The notes under the pieces are model-generated. The model worked only from the letters and a program-made list of their open reading frames with translations, was not told the DNA's origin and searched no databases. A DNA stretch of 8,778 bases, taken from NCBI GenBank assembly GCA_031283865.1, contig JAITAX010000011.1, forward strand, positions 1 through 8,778, in the 5' to 3' direction. Positions 6,107 through 8,778 of the stretch are shown piece after piece. Position numbers and translations under genes: made by a program. Origin of the DNA: Eubacteriales Family XIII. Incertae Sedis bacterium. Its GTDB lineage: Bacteria > Bacillota > Clostridia > Peptostreptococcales > Anaerovoracaceae. Numbering within the stretch: position 1 is the first letter of the stretch; every line of letters starts with the position of its first letter.

Positions 6107-6182
6107 TGGAGCTGCCCAGCGGACTTGAACCGCCGACTTCCTCCTTACCAAGGAGGTACTCTACCGACTGAGTTAGGGCAGC
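6107..6182 (-). tRNA. tRNA-Thr (anticodon GGT)
   Basis: A 76-base cloverleaf with a 7-bp acceptor stem GCTGCCC/GGGCAGC, discriminator T and encoded CCA (6109-6107). It has a D-arm with AGTCGGTAGA and anticodon stem CCTCC/GGAGG closing the loop TTGGTAA, giving anticodon GGT, which reads threonine codon ACC and probably ACU. The T-arm is GGCGG-TTCAAGT-CCGCT, with one G-U pair. A terminator follows directly. The nearest promoter is upstream of the degenerate tRNA-like copy at 6211-6262, so both are probably on one transcript. The AT-rich accessory segment begins on its 3' side. Confidence 0.95.
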
Positions 6183-6183
6183 A

Positions 6184-6214
6184 TATTCACTTTTTATTCA
6201 CCCTTTATTCATCC
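6184..6214. repeat. Three-copy 11-bp tandem repeat between tRNA and pseudo-tRNA
   Basis: TATTCAC, TATTCAC and TATTCAT start at 6184, 6195 and 6206, exactly 11 bases apart. They are separated by TTTT and CCTT. The repeat fills the whole spacer between the intact tRNA-Thr and the tRNA-like copy, and would be transcribed with them. Confidence 0.7.
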
Positions 6215-6262
6215 GACTTCCGCCTTGGTAAGGATGTACTCTGCCGGCCGGGTTAGGGCGGT
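6211..6262 (-). pseudogene. Degenerate 5' half copy of tRNA-Thr
   Basis: This stretch aligns without gaps to the 5' two-thirds of the adjacent tRNA-Thr (acceptor 5' strand, D-arm, anticodon arm), with roughly three-quarters identity by eye. Shared blocks include GGGTTAGGGC-like and GTACTCT sequence on the plus strand. The T-arm and 3' acceptor strand are absent, replaced by the tandem repeat. The anticodon arm core is CCTTACCAAGG where the intact tRNA has CCTTGGTAAGG: it is reverse-complemented, as if flipped between its CCTT and AAGG arms. The anticodon stem is also broken (CATCC against GGCGG). It cannot form a tRNA and is best read as a decayed tandem duplicate. Confidence 0.7.
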
Positions 6263-6272
6263 ACGCTCATAT

Positions 6273-6302
6273 ATTCTACTATAGCGCGTTGTGAAATGTC
6301 AA
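6273..6302 (-). promoter_or_regulatory. Strong sigma70-type promoter of the tRNA unit
   Basis: On the minus strand a perfect TTGACA (6302-6297), an 18-base spacer and TAGAAT (6278-6273) point toward the pseudo-tRNA and tRNA-Thr. The start would fall near 6265, just before the tRNA-like copy. No other promoter of comparable quality lies between it and tRNA-Thr. Confidence 0.8.
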
Positions 6303-6434
6303 CAGGGATTTATTGGAATCGACCTTTGCCGTGAGAACCTTTGCCGCCGCCTCGCCGCCGCAAATTGCAGGCATTGAACCGCCGTCGCCCGCGCCGCCCC
6401 GCGCCGGTTTGTGTCGCAATTGCGCCGCAATGAT

Positions 6435-6474
6435 TGATAAAACATTGACAAATCGCACAGCCGTGCTTTATCAT
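6435..6474 (+). promoter_or_regulatory. Promoter of the AEC permease with overlapping inverted repeat
   Basis: TTGACA (6445-6450), an 18-base spacer and TATCAT (6469-6474) lie 60 bases before the permease ATG. A perfect 7-bp inverted repeat, TGATAAA (6435-6441) and TTTATCA (6467-6473), brackets the promoter and overlaps its -10, so it could be an operator for a repressor. The rest of the 6303-6533 gap is GC-rich and has no convincing gene. Confidence 0.65.
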
Positions 6475-6533
6475 GGGTATAGCGGCTTTCGGTTGCGTCC
6501 TGTCGAAAAAATTCGCCGTCAGGAGTATTGCCT

Positions 6534-7514
6534 ATGAGCGGCCTGATCAGCGTGGGGGTTATCCTCTTGATCTTTGCCGTCGGTTTCGTCTTGGAACTGC
6601 GCGGACTTTGGCCTGACCGGACGCCGGCGGCCCTGTCTTTTGTCGTCGTCAAGGCCGCCGCGCCCTGTCTTGCCCTTACGAGCATTACGGAGCGGTTTTC
6701 GAGGGAACTGCTGCACGATTCCCCCGTGCTCCTGCTCATCTCCCTCCTGCACATCCTCGCGCAATTCGTTCTCGCGAAAGCTCTGTCCCGCGCGCTGCGG
6801 CTGCAAGCGGGCCGAAAGACGATCTTCGAGGTGACGTTTGCCTTTTCAAATGTGATCTTCATCGGCCTGCCCATCAATCAAATCGTGTTCGGGGATGCGG
6901 GCGTGCCATTTCTGTTCGCGTATTACATCGTAATCCTCGCGGCCTTTTGGAGCTTCGGCGTGGCGCAGATTTCCGCCGCCGCGCCCGTGCGGACGGGGAA
7001 CGGAAGCGCCGCCCCGAAAGCCGGGGCGCCGACGAAGCCTGCGCGGCGCGGCGTTTCTTTGGCGAACATCTTCAACCCCGGCTTTATCGGCGTTGTCGCC
7101 GGCGCCGCCTTGGTGCAGGCCGGCATCAAGTTGCCCGTCGTACTCGATTTGGCGCTCGGCTACTTGGCCGACCTGACGGTCCCGCTGTCGCTCCTCGTGA
7201 TCGGCGCGAATCTGACGGCATTCGCGAAAGGCTTTCCCCGCATCGCCGCGGACGAAATCACAATCCTCATCGGCAAATTCCTCCTCAGCCCGCTCATCAT
7301 GATCGGCCTGTTGTACGCTTTCGGCGTGAAAGGCTTGCCGTTTTGGGTATTCCTCCTGTCCTCGACGATGCCCTGCCATATGCAGACGTCCATTCTCGCG
7401 AACGATTACGAGGTCGAACCCGCATACGCGTCGAGGCTCGTCGGCCTTTCCACGTTGATCAGCGTCGTTACCATTCCCGCTTGCGTCGCCTTGATCCACC
7501 TGTTTTGGAGCTGA
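6534..7514 (+). CDS. AEC-family (auxin efflux carrier type) permease
   Basis: 326-residue membrane protein with about 10 hydrophobic helices in two halves joined by a polar Ala/Pro-rich loop (about 148-174). This is the layout and length of bacterial AEC transporters, which are proposed to move organic acids such as malate or malonate. Family features are SNVIFIGLPI (105-114) in the first half, NPGFIGVVAG (181-190) at the start of the second, and ADLTVPLSLLVIGANL (212-227), including the Pro and Gly that break the helices in this fold. The ATG at 6534 is chosen because AGGAG (6521-6525) sits 8 bases upstream; an in-frame TTG at 6528 would be only 2 bases from it. The gene is single, with its own promoter, a possible operator and a probable terminator. 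The substrate is not evident from neighbours. Confidence 0.87.
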   Translation: MSGLISVGVILLIFAVGFVLELRGLWPDRTPAALSFVVVKAAAPCLALTSITERFSRELLHDSPVLLLISLLHILAQFVLAKALSRALRLQAGRKTIFEVTFAFSNVIFIGLPINQIVFGDAGVPFLFAYYIVILAAFWSFGVAQISAAAPVRTGNGSAAPKAGAPTKPARRGVSLANIFNPGFIGVVAGAALVQAGIKLPVVLDLALGYLADLTVPLSLLVIGANLTAFAKGFPRIAADEITILIGKFLLSPLIMIGLLYAFGVKGLPFWVFLLSSTMPCHMQTSILANDYEVEPAYASRLVGLSTLISVVTIPACVALIHLFWS

Positions 7515-7520
7515 TTTTGC

Positions 7521-7548
7521 GACCGCTCAAGCCCCGCGTCTTTTTTTT
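7521..7548 (+). terminator. Probable intrinsic terminator of the AEC permease
   Basis: A short stem GACCGC/GCGTC with one bulged C (7521-7526 and 7536-7540) is followed directly by eight T residues (7541-7548), 7 bases after the stop codon. The stem is weak, but the T-tract and position fit. A perfect GC hairpin (CGCC-GTCC-GGCG on the minus strand, about 7553-7564) lies next to it but lacks a T-tract in either direction. Confidence 0.5.
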
Positions 7549-7661
7549 GCGCGCCGGACGGCGCCGAAAGATTTCCCGCGCATCGCTCGCGTCGTTCCGC
7601 GGCAGTCTGACGGTATAGGGCAGGGCGCCGGAATCCGTGAATACGGCACCCCCGCCGCCGT

Positions 7662-8735
7662 TCAGTTGAGTTTAATCTCGTGCACGAAGCGCAGTTTTTT
7701 GTAATAATCGAGTTCAATCAGATCGGTCGGGCGCACGTTGCCGTCCGCCTTGGCGAAGTAGGAAAGCCCGGCGGAATTGAGCATTTTGTAGACGAACTGC
7801 GAGCAGAACATGATGTTTGGCTTGTGCGAATACTTCAGGACTAAGCCCATCAGGTTGTATGCGCTGCCCTCCCTATTGATTTCTTCTACTTTGTCCAAGA
7901 TATTCTTCTTTTGATGTTTCGAACATTCCAGGCTGTAGATCAATATGGACGCTCCCGGCTTCTTGTTGAAGAAAGCGACCATTTCACGGTTCAGGCCCGG
8001 CGGATAGACCCTCTCGCCGCCGTTGTAGCTGATGATGGTTCGCAGTTCCCTGTCAAAGGAGAGGGATGCGTGGTTGTACTGCCGCTGCGTGAACACGGAG
8101 ATGATCTCGCTCGCAACGCTCCCCGTGTTGGATATGACGATGTAGATATGCGGGTCCGCAAGGCTTTTGGCGGCTTCGGCAAAGTAGGCCGCCGTCAGGC
8201 TGCCGTTGTTGATATAGCGGAAAGAATCGTGGCGGGGCAGATCGTCGAAGACGGTTCTCAGATTTTTCGACGACATGCTTTTCCCCGCTTGGCGCAAGCG
8301 TTCCATGGTCCTTTTCACCGTGTCGATGCCCGCGTCCAACTCGGAAAAGCTGATGGTCGCCGCCTCCTGTATGGAGGGGAGGTAAAAGACGGAGTATTTG
8401 CCGGCGCTGACATAGCGGCTGATGGACAGGGGCAGAAAGAGGATGGCCGTCCCGAACAGCCTGCGCGCAAATTGCTCGATCCACATCGCGTTTTCTGCGG
8501 CAAACACCACGTTCACGTCCGTCGCAATCTGCACGATCATAATCATGAAATAAACGACGATCATGCAGGCTTTCGTTTCGATACTCGCGGAGGACACCAC
8601 GGTCCGCGCGGAAGCAACGACGAAGATCGTGACGCAGGCCAGCGTGAACAGCACAATATCCCCAAAGAACAGCAGACCCGCAACCAAAACGGCTATCAGG
8701 ACATTGGACCAAGCAAAATATTTGGTTACATTCAT
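7662..8735 (-). CDS. Membrane-anchored protein with permuted NlpC/P60-like cysteine hydrolase domain
   Basis: 357 residues. The N-terminal part has about four hydrophobic segments (near 10-24, 27-42, 57-72 and 92-106), then a charged, probably helical linker (about 120-190). The C-terminal domain (about 196-357) resembles circularly permuted papain-fold NlpC/P60 proteins (YiiX/DUF830-like). It starts with a strand (IYIVISNTGSVASEII), then YNHASLSF with the candidate catalytic His222, and later MFCSQFVYKML with candidate nucleophile Cys311, so His precedes Cys as in permuted members. Such domains cleave amide or ester bonds, for example in cell-wall peptides or acyl conjugates; the substrate here is unknown. 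The ATG at 8735 has GGAGG 10 bases upstream. An in-frame TTG at 8759 would add 8 residues encoded through that site. It converges on the AEC gene. I see no clear terminator of its own. Confidence 0.7.
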   Translation of the reverse strand: MNVTKYFAWSNVLIAVLVAGLLFFGDIVLFTLACVTIFVVASARTVVSSASIETKACMIVVYFMIMIVQIATDVNVVFAAENAMWIEQFARRLFGTAILFLPLSISRYVSAGKYSVFYLPSIQEAATISFSELDAGIDTVKRTMERLRQAGKSMSSKNLRTVFDDLPRHDSFRYINNGSLTAAYFAEAAKSLADPHIYIVISNTGSVASEIISVFTQRQYNHASLSFDRELRTIISYNGGERVYPPGLNREMVAFFNKKPGASILIYSLECSKHQKKNILDKVEEINREGSAYNLMGLVLKYSHKPNIMFCSQFVYKMLNSAGLSYFAKADGNVRPTDLIELDYYKKLRFVHEIKLN

Positions 8736-8778
8736 CGTAAGGCAACCTCCGCGGCGCAAACGCGCCGTGCCGATCAGG

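Noticed and set aside
5892..6128. 78-codon plus-strand frame running into the tRNA
   Set aside because: No ribosome binding site at its start, low-complexity A/T-rich origin, and overlap with the tRNA terminator and antisense tRNA.
3540..6182. Attachment-site duplication of the tRNA-Thr 3' end at the far side of the accessory segment
   Set aside because: I looked for a second copy of the T-arm and acceptor sequence near 3540-3700. Short partial matches around GAACC are not long enough to count.
1..8778. CRISPR array, insertion sequence or transposase
   Set aside because: No regularly spaced repeats of 20-40 bases, no transposase-like protein and no terminal inverted repeats with target duplications were seen.

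Overview
The window comes from a bacterial chromosome. The flanks are GC-rich (estimated by eye at 55-60%) and carry strong AGGAGG-type ribosome binding sites and classical sigma70-type promoters. A fused Amt-PII ammonium transporter, an AEC permease and an APC permease together fit an anaerobic, amino-acid-using Bacillota (for example Negativicutes) or Synergistota. I cannot fix the taxon from sequence alone.

Layout. (1) 77-1519, plus strand: an APC-superfamily amino acid permease with its own promoter, ending at a bidirectional terminator shared with the convergent next gene. (2) 1669-3381, minus strand: an ammonium channel fused at its C-terminus to a complete PII signalling domain. Its leader contains a terminator-like hairpin just ahead of the ribosome binding site. 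(3) About 3630-6050, minus strand: a visibly AT-richer, decaying accessory segment. In transcription order it holds a 59-residue unknown ORF, a Cro/CI-type regulator broken by a single-base frameshift, an intact AlbA_2/Schlafen-type ATPase-like regulator, and a remnant of a DUF4143 AAA ATPase followed by a terminator. (4) 6049-6302, minus strand: a tRNA-Thr(GGT) unit. One strong promoter reads first through a degenerate tRNA-like half copy, then an 11-bp tandem repeat, then the intact tRNA with encoded CCA and an intrinsic terminator. The accessory segment lies directly 3' of the tRNA, the usual side for integrated elements, but no duplicated attachment site was found. (5) 6534-7514, plus strand: an AEC-family permease with promoter and probable terminator. 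(6) 7662-8735, minus strand: a membrane-anchored protein with a permuted NlpC/P60-like (papain-fold) domain.

The flanking genes are mostly single-gene units for nitrogen and organic solute transport. No one pathway links them beyond nitrogen and amino acid acquisition. The accessory segment looks like the remains of a regulator-plus-ATPase cassette. The most interesting items are the Amt-PII fusion, which lost the modifiable tyrosine but kept its pore-blocking and ligand residues, the possible attenuator in front of it, and the tandem tRNA/pseudo-tRNA arrangement at the edge of the AT-rich segment.
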